Positions 1 to 10,893 of a stretch of 64,000 bases of DNA are shown here, one piece after another. The DNA lies in the NCBI GenBank assembly GCA_017893485.1, contig CM030360.1, positions 14,744,597 to 14,808,596 on the forward strand, written 5' to 3'. The stretch comes from Hemerocallis citrina. Taxonomy: Eukaryota; Streptophyta; Magnoliopsida; Asparagales; Asphodelaceae. The translations under genes and the position numbers were made by a program. Numbering within the stretch: position 1 is the stretch's first letter; each line of letters opens with the position of its first letter. Below the pieces are notes generated by a model. That model searched no databases. It saw nothing but the letters and a program-made list of their open reading frames with translations, and was not told the DNA's origin.

Positions 1-2232
1 AATGCTAAAATAAAAAGGTTCAGATCTGATAGAGGTGGGGAATATGTATCAATGGGTTTTAAAGAATTTTGCACTTCACATGGTATTATCTTTGAAACAA
101 CAGCACCCTACTCACCACAGTCAAACGGTATAGCCGAAAGAAAGAATCGAATACTCACAGAAATGTTGAATTCTATGTTATTGACTGCTGGATTGCCTTC
201 GAGTTTTTGGGGAGAGGCTGCATTGACTGCTAATAATATTTTTAATATGTTACCACACTCTAAATTGACTAAAACACCTTATGAGTTATGGCATAAGCAC
301 ACACCGAGTTTTGATAAAATAAAAACATGAGGTTGTATTGCTTTTGTTAGAATACCAGACCCTAGAAGGCCTAAAGTAGGACCTCATACAAATACTTGTG
401 TGTATACAGAAAATACAGTTGATAGTGCGGCATACAGATTTTATAACCTATCTCTCAATAAAATAATTGAATCTAGAGATGCAGAATTCTTTGAAGATGT
501 GTTCATCAAAGACAAAGACATAACACTATCTGGCCACACAGACTTAGTCAATGATTCACAAACAGAATCTAGACTTAGCATAATTGACACTGAAACGACA
601 AATGAAATTGAGCCTAGAAGAACCTCCACCAGAGATAAGACACCTAGAACCTATGGTGATGATTTTGTAACTTATGCACTGTTGGCTGATCCACTTAGTG
701 TGAATGAAGCTCTTCGGTCTAGGGATAGTTTACTTTGGAAAGAGGCTATTGATGATGAAATGGATTCTTTATTTCAAAATAAAACTTTGAAATTAGTTGA
801 TCTGCCAAAAGGGGCTAAAACTATAGGAAACAAGTGGGTTTTGAAGAAGAAACTTAATCTAGATGGGTCTGTAGCAAAGTATGAAGCACGACTAGTAGCT
901 AAAGGTTATACTTAGCAAAGTGGGATAGACTATTTTGATGTTTACTCACCTGTTTGTCATATTGCTACAATAAGGATTCTTCTTGCCTTTGCATCGATTG
1001 AAAATTTTGTTATTCACCAAATGGATATTAAAACTGCTTTCCTAAATGGAAATCTTAATGAAGAAATCTATATGAATCAACCTGAAGGTTTTGTACTTAA
1101 AGGTTTAGAGAAGAAAGTTTGCAAATTGGTAAAATCTTTGTATGGATTGAAACAAGCACCAAAACTATAGCATGAAAAGTTTGATACAACAATAAAGAGC
1201 TTAGGTTTTGAATCTAGCAATTCTGATAAATGCCTTTATTTTCGTGATCTATCAAATAAAATTGCTATAATTTGCTTGTATGTTGTTAACATGCTTGTTG
1301 TTGGAAGCGACCTCTCAACTGTAGTTGAAGTTAAAACAATGCTATCCAAAGAATCCAGCATGAAGGACCTGGGTGTTGTGGACACTATACTAGGTATGAG
1401 AGTGAGTTTTGGTAGGCAAGGTATACTCCTTAGTCAATCTCACTATATCAATAATGTGTTATAAAAGTGGGGATGCAGTAATTGCAAATGGTTTGAAACA
1501 CCTTATGATTACAACAATAAGTTAACACCTAACGTTGGTGCAACAGTGAGACAGTTGGATTACTCCAAACTAATTGGAAGTCTCATGTATGCAATGATCT
1601 GCACTAGACCAGACATAGCCTTTGCGGTACGCATGCTTAGCAGATTTACTAGTAATCCCGGTAAGTCATATTGGAATGCCCTTGAGAGGCTAATGGGTTA
1701 CCTGTGTGGTACTCAAGAGTTAGCTTTGTGCTACTCTGGACATCCTTCAGTTTTGGAAGGATATTCTGATGCATCGTGGTGCACAGAACTTGGTGAAAGT
1801 TGATCCACTAGTGGTTATGTGTTTACACTAGGAGGAACAACTGTGTCATGGAAATCTAAAAGGCAACCAGGTATTGCATTATCATCTATGGAGTCTGAAC
1901 TCTTTGCGCTATCTTGTGCTGGTGAAGAAGCGGAATGGATGAGAGACCTGTTGCTAGATATTCCATTGAGAAAGTTTAAAGTGACCACTCTTAGCTTGTT
2001 TTGCCACAACCAAGCTATAAAAACTGTAGCAACTAATTCTCTTTACAATGGGAAGAGAAGAACTGTCAGTCTTAGATAGGCAAAGTTGAACTATCTCATT
2101 AAGCAAGAGATTATTACCTTCATTGATGTGAGATCAAAACAGAATGTGGCTGGTGCCCTTACTAAGGGATTACAAAGAGGTCTAATTATCAAAACTGTGG
2201 GGGAAATGGGGTTAAGAGCCATCAAGTCATAA
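1..2232 (+). pseudogene. Ty1/copia pol pseudogene, 3' part (integrase end, reverse transcriptase, RNase H)
   Basis: This is the C-terminal half of a copia polyprotein. The integrase tail is at about 20-330 and keeps the catalytic-Glu motif GIAERKNR. The reverse transcriptase spans about 700-1480, with KARLVAKGY-like and [11 protein letters not shown] motifs, and RNase H spans about 1740-2180. One frame is open from base 1 to the natural stop at 2230-2232 except for six stops (328, 913, 1168, 1462, 1801, 2077); I see no frameshift. The stop at 328 replaces the Trp of the conserved WGC motif, and the one at 1168 replaces the Trp of PKxWH. The YVDD catalytic box reads YVVN, so the enzyme is dead. 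The 5' part of the element lies outside the window. Confidence 0.93.
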
Positions 2233-3512
2233 AGGCCTTAACACCTTAGTTATTTTGATAATTAGAACAGTCATAGAGAAGTTCAAACTTAAGCATCAAT
2301 TTGACAGTTAACATGTTTTAGATAATCTTGATGATTCCACATAAATTCCACAGATATATAATGTCATTCCAATTTTGATAGTATCATATATCTATAGAAT
2401 TTACTTAGAATAATCATATTATTTCAATACGAAACATGAAAACTTGTCGATATGTTTCCGATGATTAAATTGTCCTAAATATCATTCCAATTTTGATGAT
2501 ATGTCTTTTATGGATGCATGTTTCATTCCAATTTTGATGATTCAATGGTAAACTATGATTGAAACGGCAGTTTTTCATTCCAATATGAAACATAGAATGG
2601 TTCTTGTGTAGAAACTATAAAGTTCATGTACTTTATTTGTTAAAGATACTTGATTATGATGCTTGTGTTAAAATCTTGCTAGTCAATTTAAATTGTACTA
2701 AGTTCTTTTGTTTGAACTAGATACTTTTATGTAATTTATTTGAATTCAAAGAGAAATGACTCATGAAATTCTTATTTGCAATGTTGAGCAACAGGTGCTA
2801 GCAAAGATAATGGATATGGAAACTTAGATCTCGATTTTGAAGATGATGACTTGCTCGATATGGAGGAGTAATCTTGAAGTAGCACGCAGGGATTTTCTTA
2901 TGCCAATCACTTGCTTAATAAAACTTCTTTTGAGTTTAAGACTGCTTTTTGGAGCTTAAAACTCTTTTATTTGGTTTGAAGTTTATTTTCTTTATTTAGT
3001 TTGAGACTATGGTTTATTTATCTATTGGTTTAGTCTTTGTGAACTATTCTGAATTGGATATGGTTTGGAACTATTTAATTATATTGGTTTAGTCTTGATT
3101 GAACTATTCAATTTTATAATTATTTCGTTTTTTATGAAACTATTCCTTTATGATGCTTTTCTTTTATGGACTATCAGCCAGTCAGTTGTATACTGATCTG
3201 ATGAGATAATCCTGTACTTTATATATTGAGAATATAGGAGGAGATTATTGGATATATTGGTATATTCTCTCTATATAAATATAGCACGCGCATATGAGTA
3301 ACACGCGTATTGAACGTACAATTGATTGGATATTGGAAAGCGGGTTTGTGGGCTTATAACCCGATACCCAAACCAGTATTTAGAGATAAATACTAGCTTG
3401 TGATAGCAGTTTAGGTATTCCAATATTGATACCTTGGGTGAATATCTCAAGCAACTTAGATCTAGAGATAAACCCTAATTCCCAATTGTTAATTTCTCAC
3501 AAAACCTAACAA
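2233..3512. other. AT-rich non-coding stretch downstream of the first copia pol; possible degraded LTR
   Basis: No gene is visible. The stretch follows the copia pol stop directly and repeats variants of the phrase CATTCCAATTTTGATG several times (2360-2600). A plant-type TATA motif, CTATATAAATATA, lies near 3272-3284, and the text after it resembles an LTR R-U5 end, so this may hold the 3' LTR of the upstream element. No second LTR copy is in the window to compare, so the borders cannot be set. A possible 3' exon inside it is listed separately. Confidence 0.45.
2795..2871 (+). other. Possible 3'-terminal exon fragment with an acidic C-terminus
   Basis: A CAG acceptor at 2792-2794 is followed by an open frame ending at TAA 2869-2871. 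It would encode the acidic tail GNLDLDFEDDDLLDMEE. An AATAAAA polyadenylation-like signal lies about 45 bases further on. The product is not recognised. Because the frame is short, it could be chance or a fragment carried by a transposon. Confidence 0.25.
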
Positions 3513-3735
3513 ATAACTCCCCACTCTTACTCGATCCAAATTAGAATTGGAACTTCATTATTATATAGATGTAGGAGATAACTCCCCACTCTTACTTTAT
3601 TCAAATTGGAAATGTAGGTGATAACTCGATCCCCACTCTTACTTCATCCAAATTGGAAATGTAGGTGATAACTCGATCCCCACTCTTACTTCATCCAAAT
3701 TGGAATTAGATTCTTCATTATTATATAGATGTTAT
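3513..3735. repeat. Short tandem repeat, period 47 bp with shorter variants
   Basis: Units contain GATAACTC then CCCCACTCTTACTT and a CAAATTGGAA tail. The two best copies begin at 3611 and 3658 (period 47). Two shorter, more diverged copies precede them from about 3513. CTTCATTATTATATAGATG occurs at both ends of the array. No coding potential is seen. Confidence 0.85.
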
Positions 3736-4161
3736 TAGACATGTGTGATTGGGTGGCAATGTGGACCCAATGTGAGTTTTTCTATTTTGTTTGACAGCCT
3801 CGATTACGCACGTCTTCGCGCATCTGGACGTTCGGACGGTCGAAAATTGAGCGTAGGTGGTGGCTAGGTGTGTGCACGTGGTAAGATATGTCTGAATTTC
3901 TACTTTTGCTCTTCTTTCTCTATTTCAAAATGGAGAAAAAAGAGAGGGCGTACATTCTCTCTCCTATTAGCATAATATTTATATATAGTTAGATATTATT
4001 TTCAATTTTTTTTCTTATTGTTTTTTTAAAAATATGTATAGTATTGCACATGTTATACGATATATTATATTATATTATATTATATTATGTTATATAAGTT
4101 TATGCAATATTGCATAAACGTACACTAGTATGATATCATATAGGTGGCTCATATTCTATTA
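3736..4161. other. Intergenic, no gene seen
   Basis: Mixed-composition sequence with a short TATAT repeat (about 4060-4090). I see no open frame with recognisable content and no RNA gene. It ends at the TTA target site of the MITE that follows. Confidence 0.5.
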
Positions 4162-4698
4162 GAGCATCCACAGTCGATTGCTAGTTTTTCATTTTATCAA
4201 TAGTATAGCTTTTTGGACTGCATTCGTTTGCTATTTATTCATATTTTGGCAAAATCGCTACAGAACAATGCTATATATGAGAGCAGATATGAGAATATGC
4301 ATATTATAGCGGACGGATCTTAAAGATCCGTCCCAAATAAAAAATTATTTTTTTTATTTTATCGGACGTATCTTTAAGTTCCGTCTCAAATAAAAAAGCA
4401 AGTTCCGTCCCAACTTTTTTTTTTTTTAATATTGGCCTTGGACGGATCATTGCGATCTGTCCCACATTTTTTTGGGTTTTTTTTTTACTATTTTTTTAAT
4501 TATTAAAATTTTTAAAATATTCAAATTAATTATTAAAAAATGCCCAGATTTTTTTTTTCGTGGGACAGAACTTAGAGTTCCGTCCGATCATTTTTGTTGT
4601 TGTTATATTATAGTATTTCACCACTATAGCAAACATCCGATTGTTATAGGTATAATATACATTTTACTATTTTTTAGCAATCACAACTATGGATGCTC
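4162..4698. mobile_element. PIF/Harbinger-type (Tourist-like) MITE, 537 bp
   Basis: The terminal inverted repeats are GAGCATCCACAGTCG at the left and the reverse complement of GAGCATCCATAGTTG at the right. A perfect 3-bp TTA duplication flanks them (4159-4161 and 4699-4701), the hallmark of the PIF/Harbinger superfamily. There is no transposase, so it is non-autonomous. The interior carries several palindromes built on GGACGG...CCGTCC, the clearest being perfect over 11-bp arms at 4311-4333. A relative lies at 57738-58450. Confidence 0.9.
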
Positions 4699-4701
4699 TT
4701 A

Positions 4702-4911
4702 TAGGCATGCGTTATGTCATGGGAACCCCCCAACATTTGGCCCCAAAAATTAGAAAAACCTAATTATAGGATCTACTGGTTGTGTTAATACCTGCTTCTA
4801 TTCCATTGCCTGCAACCTGTTTGTTCAATTTGCTTCTATTTTATGAGTTTGATATTTTCGAATTAGGTTTGTTGTCGATCAAGAGTTTTAGGCATTTATT
4901 ATTGGTTCCAG
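4702..4911. other. Probable intron-like sequence upstream of the xylosidase exon fragment
   Basis: No recognisable protein. It is T-rich and ends in the splice acceptor GGTTCCAG at 4904-4911, immediately before the beta-xylosidase-like exon, so it may be the 3' part of the intron that was captured or retained with that exon. Confidence 0.4.
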
Positions 4912-5082
4912 GTATAAGAACAAGGATCTGGACGATAACTTATCAGCCACCTTTCAAGAATTGCATCGATGAAGCTAATGCTAGTGGGTTAATGTGCTCA
5001 TATAATCAAGTGAATGGGGTTCCAACTGTGCTGACTACAACCTCCTGACCAAAACTGCAAGGGATTCATGGCAGTTTTCTGG
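4912..5082 (+). pseudogene. Exon fragment of a GH3 beta-D-xylosidase (BXL-like), frameshifted
   Basis: The translation gives [17 protein letters not shown], then [13 protein letters not shown], then in another frame [15 protein letters not shown]. This is the conserved region of plant beta-xylosidase / alpha-arabinofuranosidase proteins of glycoside hydrolase family 3, which act on cell-wall xylan. Two single-base shifts break it: an extra A near 4940 and a lost base near 5030. The exon is bounded by a good acceptor (CAG before 4912) and donor (GTAAGA from 5083), so it derives from genomic DNA and not from a spliced transcript. No other exons of the gene are recognised nearby. Confidence 0.85.
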
Positions 5083-5580
5083 GTAAGATATCATGAATTG
5101 AAATTGCTAGTATCAGATTCAAAAGTATCTAACAGTAAAGGTAACTAATAAGGCATACTTATCAAAAATGATTGTACAAATTAGCTTCCCTTACAGTTAT
5201 AATTAGCTTTCCAAAATTGATCATACAAGGGGCAGGGCCGGCCCTGAGTTCCCGGGGGCCCTAGGCGAACTTCCGACATGGAGGTCCCTAATAACATTTT
5301 TTTTACGCGCAAAATACGTACCTATATTTACAAGGGAAGTTCAAATTTGGGGGCCCCTAAAATCGGAAAATCTCTGGGGCCCATGGCGGCCGCCTTACCC
5401 GCCTCTAGGATAGGGCACAAGGGGTTATAACAGTTCACAAGTCTGACCTAATAGTAGATACAAGTAATCTAATGAATTAAACAGCAAAACACCCAAAAAA
5501 CTAATCTACAAATAAAAATGATTTATCATAAGATCATTGCAATTGGCAATTTAGAGAGATCACATTGTAATATCAGATTG
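5083..5580. other. Non-coding; includes a GC-rich block
   Basis: The start reads as intron after the GTAAGA donor. The block 5230-5410 is markedly richer in G and C, with GGGCCGGCCCTG near its left end and GGGGCCC runs near both ends. It could be a small decayed terminal-inverted-repeat element, but I could not pair convincing termini or a TSD. The last five bases up to 5585 are the GTAAT target site of the next element. Confidence 0.4.
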
Positions 5581-5640
5581 GTAATTGTTGGAATTGAGTA
5601 TACATTCAAAACACTTCTTTTATTTACAAAATTGTCTTAT

Positions 5641-5690
5641 GGGCCAACGGTTAAAGTTTTGAGTTCACATGAGGTTGGGGGTTCAATTTC
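5641..5690 (+). promoter_or_regulatory. tRNA-like A-box/B-box pair inside the 5' LTR head
   Basis: TGGGCCAACGG (A-box-like) at about 5640-5650 and GGTTCAATTTC (B-box-like) near 5680-5690 have tRNA-gene spacing. The 3' LTR copy (11509-11559) fits the polymerase III consensus better. Since both LTRs carry it, it was present before this element inserted. Confidence 0.4.
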
Positions 5691-5698
5691 TACATCCG

Positions 5699-5699
<1 letters not shown>

Positions 5700-5754
<55 letters not shown>

Positions 5755-5764
5755 ACACACACAC
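5700..5764. repeat. Poly-C run followed by a CA microsatellite
   Basis: About 40 consecutive C residues are followed by roughly 11 CA units. A shorter C-run with CA repeats stands at the equivalent place in the 3' LTR (about 11565-11636), so the tract is part of the LTR and has expanded separately in each copy. Confidence 0.95.
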
Positions 5765-6050
5765 ATATCTATGACCGGGCCGGGCCATAGGGCCTGGGGG
5801 GTCTCTTGAAAAAAAAAGTTTTAAATAAAAACGTTTCCTTTCTTACTGGCCAGTTTTTTGACCAGTAAAATCATTAAAATATTTTTATGGTACTTTATAG
5901 TATGGTTGTTATGACATTAAATTAGAATGAAAGAAAAACATTTTTATTTTTGGATATAAATATGTGGGCTATGTCACATAGATTAGAGAGAAAGAAAAAA
6001 AAAGAAAAACAAATTCTTGATATCTTCTAAAAAGAAAAACAAATTCCTAC

Positions 6051-6053
<3 letters not shown>

Positions 6054-6098
<45 letters not shown>
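6054..6098. repeat. CA microsatellite
   Basis: About 22 CA units, inside the 5' LTR and immediately left of the duplicated MITE arm. Confidence 0.95.
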
Positions 6099-6100
<2 letters not shown>

Positions 6101-6102
<2 letters not shown>

Positions 6103-6345
6103 GGGTAAAAGGGATATGAGCAGCTTGCTCATTTAGTAAATGAGCAATTGATTATGTGGCATGCATGCGATACATTGTATATAGGGTAAAAGGGATATGA
6201 GCAACTTGCTCAATTAGTAAATGAGCAATTGATTATGTGGCATGCATGCGATACATTGGACAACTAACCCTTTTAAGGATTTCCAATCACATGTATGCCA
6301 CATCATCAATTGCTTATTTACTAAATGAGCAAGTTGCTCATACCC
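6101..6345. mobile_element. Small foldback MITE with one arm tandemly duplicated
   Basis: The arm starting GGGTAAAAGGGATATGAGC at 6184 pairs with an inverted copy ending at 6345; about 57 bases match with few differences, including ATGAGCAAGTTGCTCAT at the right end. An 81-bp direct duplication of the left arm begins at 6101. No TSD could be read because microsatellites flank both sides. It is absent from the 3' LTR, so it arrived after this copia element inserted. Confidence 0.75.
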
Positions 6346-6356
6346 CCCCCCCCCCC

Positions 6357-6441
<85 letters not shown>
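6345..6441. repeat. Poly-C run then a long AT microsatellite
   Basis: A run of C residues up to 6358 is followed by about 41 AT units to 6441. The apparent open frames over it on both strands (for example 6237-6467) encode only Tyr-Ile repeats and are artefacts. Confidence 0.95.
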
Positions 6442-6444
<3 letters not shown>

Positions 6445-6959
6445 CCGGGCCGGGCCATAGGGCCTGAGGGGTCTCTTGAAAAAAAAGTTTTAAATAAAAA
6501 CGTTTCCTTTCTTACTGACCAGTTTTTGACCAGTAAAATCATTAAAACATTTTTATGGCACTTTATGGTCTGGTTGTTATGACGTTAAATCAGAATGAAA
6601 GAAAAAAGTTTTTATTTTTGGATATAAATATGTGGGCTATGTCACATAGATGAGAGAGAAAGAAAAAAAAGAAAAATAAATTCTTGATCTACTCTAAAAA
6701 GAAAAACAAATTCTTGAGCATTAGGCAGCACTGTAGACATAAGCTCGTTGTATCCAGGGAGAAGTGTTTGGTGATAAAAGACCCATCTCCAGAATCAGCC
6801 AAATAGTTTCTTAAAGAAAGTGCAACCCAAGCCTCGGGCCATTTTTCTTCCTGTTGCAGATCAACTCCAGATCCTTTCTCAGAAGTTCATTTGGTGCACA
6901 CAGGTTGACCCATCCCTTTCTTAACAATTTTAAGAAACTATTTTTTGTAATCTGTATTG

Positions 6960-8023
6960 TCTCTAGTTTCGGACCGCAAGTATGCAACTAACAAACCCGA
7001 GAAATTTGCTGGCCTGAACTTCAAGCGATGGAAGAAAAGGATGTTTTTCTATCTGTCGCTGAAGGAATTTGCCCATGTCTTACCCAAGACTACCTTGTAA
7101 TGCCTAACCCAGAACCTGTTGATGTCCATGATAATGAACAAATCTTAGATGACATAGCAGAATGAAAGGATGCCGATTTTAAATGTAGAAACTTTATCTT
7201 GAATGGGTTATCCGACGAAATGTATGACTATTACTTACAATTCGATACGGCTTGATCTGTTTGAGAAGCCCTGCAAAATAAATATGAAACCGAAGAGGCT
7301 GGCTTGAAGAAATTTGTAGTCAGTCGTTATCTTAGATACAACATGGTCGACGAAAAGCTGGTAACTATTCAATTACATGAGTTACAACACATTGCTCATG
7401 AGATCATCTCAGAGGGAATATCCCTCGATGAGAAATTTCAAATAGCTGTGATGATTGACAAGTTACCACATGGTTAGAAAGACTACAAGAATATCATGCG
7501 ACACAAATCCAAGGAACTGACCATGGAGAGTTTGATAACTAGGCTTAGAGTTGAGGAGGAATCCAGAAAACAAGATCAGAAAGAAGAAGTCCTGCTTGTT
7601 CAACAAAACAAAGCGAAGGTCCATTTGAAACCAAAGAACAAGCCTTTCAAGAAGAATGCTAGTCGGAACTTCGATTCGAACTTTCGTCAGAATGGTCAAA
7701 ATGAACGTCAGAATTCGAATAAGGGAAATAACCAGCAAGCCCAAACCAAAAATAATGGAACAGATCCTATCGAGTGTTGGAAGTGTCATCGCTTCAGACA
7801 TATCGCTAGGAACTGCCGATCGCGTACGCTTGCACCACAAGCAAATGCTATCGAAGGGCCTTTAGTGGCTATAATCACCGAGATCAACATGGTCGGTGTA
7901 ACCGATGGGTGGTGGGCTGATACAGGCGCTACTAGGCATGTTTTCTATGAGCACAGTTGGTTCAAAACTTATAAAGAGACTAAAGGTCAGAAACTTATAA
8001 AGAGACTAAAGGTCAGAAAGTGA
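6960..8023 (+). pseudogene. copia gag (capsid and zinc knuckle) and start of protease, degraded
   Basis: The capsid begins with a KPEKFAGLNFKRWKKRM motif near 6995 and continues through several stops and frame changes to an open stretch at 7496-8023. That stretch holds a basic linker, an intact CCHC zinc knuckle CWKCHRFRHIARNC (about 7774-7818) for RNA binding, and the aspartic protease motif WADTGATRH (about 7914-7940) with the catalytic D-T-G. A 16-bp direct repeat near 7975-8015 (AAACTTATAAAGAGAC) marks a small duplication after the protease motif. In-frame stops in the capsid rule out a functional product. Confidence 0.88.
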
Positions 8024-10893
8024 AACTTGGTGATTTACACTGTATCAATGTGATGGGCACTGGAGGGGTGGACTAGGAGTTTACCTCTGGCAGGACTGTA
8101 ACCCTCAAGGATGTCTTGCACACTCCTGATATGGGAAAGAACTTGATTTTTGGATACCTTCTCAACAAGGCTGGGTTTTATCAGAGCATCGGATCTGACC
8201 AGTATGTCATAACTAAGAATAAGATTTTTGTGGGAAAATAATTTGCTTGTAATGGAATGTTTAAACTCAGTATTGAAATGAATAAGAATATAGCTTTTGT
8301 TTACTCATTGTCTTCTTTTAATTTATGGCACTCTAGACTATGTCATGTTAACAAAAAATTGGTAAATAATATGAGCAAACTTGGCATGATACCAAAAGTT
8401 AACTTAATTGAATTTGAGAAATGCACCTCATGTAGTCAAGCTAAGATAATTAAAATTTCACATAAAATTGTAGCAAGAGAAACAGAATTTCTAGATTTGA
8501 TACATTCTGATATATGTGAGATAGATGGAACTTTAACTAGAAATGGTAAAAGATATTTCGTTACGTTTATTGATGATCATTCAAATTATACTCATGTTTA
8601 TCTTATGACACATAAGAGTGAAGCAATTGACATGTTTAGAACTTATGTAATTGAAGTGCGAAATCAATTTGAAAGAAATATTAAGAGATTTCGTAGTGAT
8701 AGAGGTACAAAATATGATTCCAATGAATTCAAACAATTATATACTTCATTAGGAATTATTCACGAGACTACTGCACCTTATTCACCTGAATCTAATGGAA
8801 AAGCTAAAAGAAAGAATAGAAATTTTTCTGAATTGGTAGTTGCTTCACTTATTAGTTCTGGAGCACCTAAATCCTTATGGGGTGAAGCTCTTTAATCTAT
8901 ATATCATGTTCTAAATAGAATTCCGCATCTATCTTCTGATACTTCACCATACGAATTATGGAGAAGTAGAAAGCCTAATATTGATTATTTTAGAGTTTGA
9001 GGTTGTTTAGCATATGTTAGAAAACCTGACCCTAAAAGAGTCAAACTTGCAAGTAGAGCATATGAATGTGTTTTTATTGGTTATGCAGATAACAGTAAGG
9101 CTTTCAAAATTTTAGACTTGAATAATAATGTGATTATTGAAGCTTTAGATGCTGATTTTTATGAGGATAAATTTTCTTACTTATTGAGGAACAGTGGGGG
9201 TAGTAGTGGGGGTTCACAACCTTCTACTTCCTCTAGCGTACCTCAAACTAGTACACATTTTAATGTTGATATAGATTCTGAGCCTCGTAGAAGTAAACGT
9301 GCTAGAACTGCTAAAGATTTTGGTGATGACTATGTTGTATATGCTTTAGAATCTGACCCTAGTTCTATCAATGAGGCCTTAACCTCACCCGATGCCGATT
9401 TGTGGCAAGAAGCCATAAATGACGAGATGTATTCATTAACCTCTAATGGTACTTGGGAGTTAGTGGACTTACCTCGCGGTAGTCGTACTATAGGATGCAA
9501 ATGGATTCTTAAAAAAAAAGCTAAAACCAGATGACACGATTGAAATATTTAAAGCTAGACTAGTAGCTAAAGGATATGTACAAATGGAAAATATAGATTT
9601 TTTTGACACTTACTCTCTGTGACTCGTGTGACTACCATTAGATTTTTATTAGCTATTTCTGCTGTGCATAATTTATTGATTCACCAGATGGATGCTAAAA
9701 CAGCTTTCCTTAATGGAGAACTTGAAGAGGAACTTTATATGGATCAGCCTGAAGGTTTTGTGATTCCAGGATAGGAACACAAAGTCTGCAAGCTGAATAA
9801 GACTTTATATGGTCTTAAGAAAGCTCCTAAACAGTGGCATGACAGAATTGATCAATTATTACTCTCAAATGGTTTTTCTATTAATAATGTTGATAAATGC
9901 CTTTATTATAAAGCATCCAGTGATAGTTGCATTATGCTTTGTATATATGTAGATGATTTACTCTTTTTTGGTTCTTCGCTTGAATTGATTTCAGAGACTA
10001 AAACTATACTTAGTCAAAATTTTGATATGAAGGACCTAGGTGAGGCTAATGTTATTTTAGGCATGAAAATCACACGTACTGAGACTGGTATTACTCTTGA
10101 TCAATCTCATTACATTGAGAAGATCTTGAAGAAATACAATTACTTTGACCGTAGACTTGCATGTACACCCAGTAACCCTCATGTTAAACTTTTGAAAAAT
10201 TCTGGTGCTGCAGTTAAACAAAAAGAATATGCTAGTATTATTGGTAGCCTTCGCCACGCTACAGACTGCACTAGACCTGACATTGCATATGCTGTAGGGG
10301 TATTATGTAGATTTACGAGTTGTTCTAGTCCTGAGCATTGGAATGCTATTGACAGAGTCATGAGGTACTTGAAAAAGAACATAAACTTAGGACTACATTA
10401 TGAGAGGTTTCCCACTGTCCTTGAGGGATTTAACGATGCAGATTGGAATTCATTTTCAGATGATTCCAAGGCCACAAGTGGATACATTTTCAGTATCGCT
10501 GGTGGTGCTGTTTCTTGGAGGTTTAAGAAACAAACTATTTTGACTTACTCTACCGTGGAGTCTGAGTTAGTTGCTCTAGCTGCGGCTAGTGAGAAGGCAA
10601 GCTGGTTGAGGAACCTCTTGTCTTACATTCCTTCATGGAGTAGGCCTATACCTTCGATCTTAATCCACTCAGATAGTACTGCTGCCATAGCTAAAGTACA
10701 AAACGCTTACTATAACGGTAAGAGATTAGCAATTTGTCGCAAGCAAAGTACGGTGAGAGAGCTCCTCACATCTGGTGCTGTTAATGTGAATTTTGTGAGA
10801 TCGGAAAATAACCTTGCAGATCCTTTGACGAAAGGATTGTCTCGAGACAAAGTTTGGGACACATCGATAAGGATGAGACTAAAGCCCATTTAA
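8024..10893 (+). pseudogene. copia integrase, reverse transcriptase and RNase H, degraded
   Basis: The GAG-pre-integrase region WHSRLCHV...CTSC is at about 8320-8440. The integrase core follows with HSDIC, FRSDRG and the motif GKAKRKNR, where the catalytic Glu of the family's AERKNR is Lys. The RT begins near 9400 (DLWQEAINDEM). An extra A near 9520 and a missing base near 9616 cancel each other. A stop at 9772 sits in the EGFV region. From 9934 the frame is clean to 10893: YVDD catalytic box (about 9946), then RNase H with DADW and STVESE. The 3' part is better preserved than gag. Confidence 0.93.

Larger units (their letters stand above)
5586..6926 (+). repeat. 5' LTR of the 7.8-kb copia element, with a duplicated promoter block and a MITE
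   Basis: Order: LTR head (5586-5700); C-run and CA repeat; promoter block copy 1 (about 5774-6050); CA repeat; foldback MITE; AT repeat; promoter block copy 2 (about 6442-6740); LTR tail to 6926. Both promoter blocks begin with ATGACCGGGCCGGGCC and contain GGATATAAATATG, a TATA-like motif (5955-5962 and 6623-6630). The 3' LTR has this block once (12859-13120), so the block was duplicated within this LTR. Confidence 0.8.

Noticed and set aside
5230..5410. A GC-rich small transposon
   Set aside because: GGGCCGGCCCTG-type ends are suggestive, but the right end does not pair well and no target duplication was found.
6237..6542. Overlapping open frames on both strands
   Set aside because: They translate the AT and C tracts (Tyr-Ile repeats) and have no other content.
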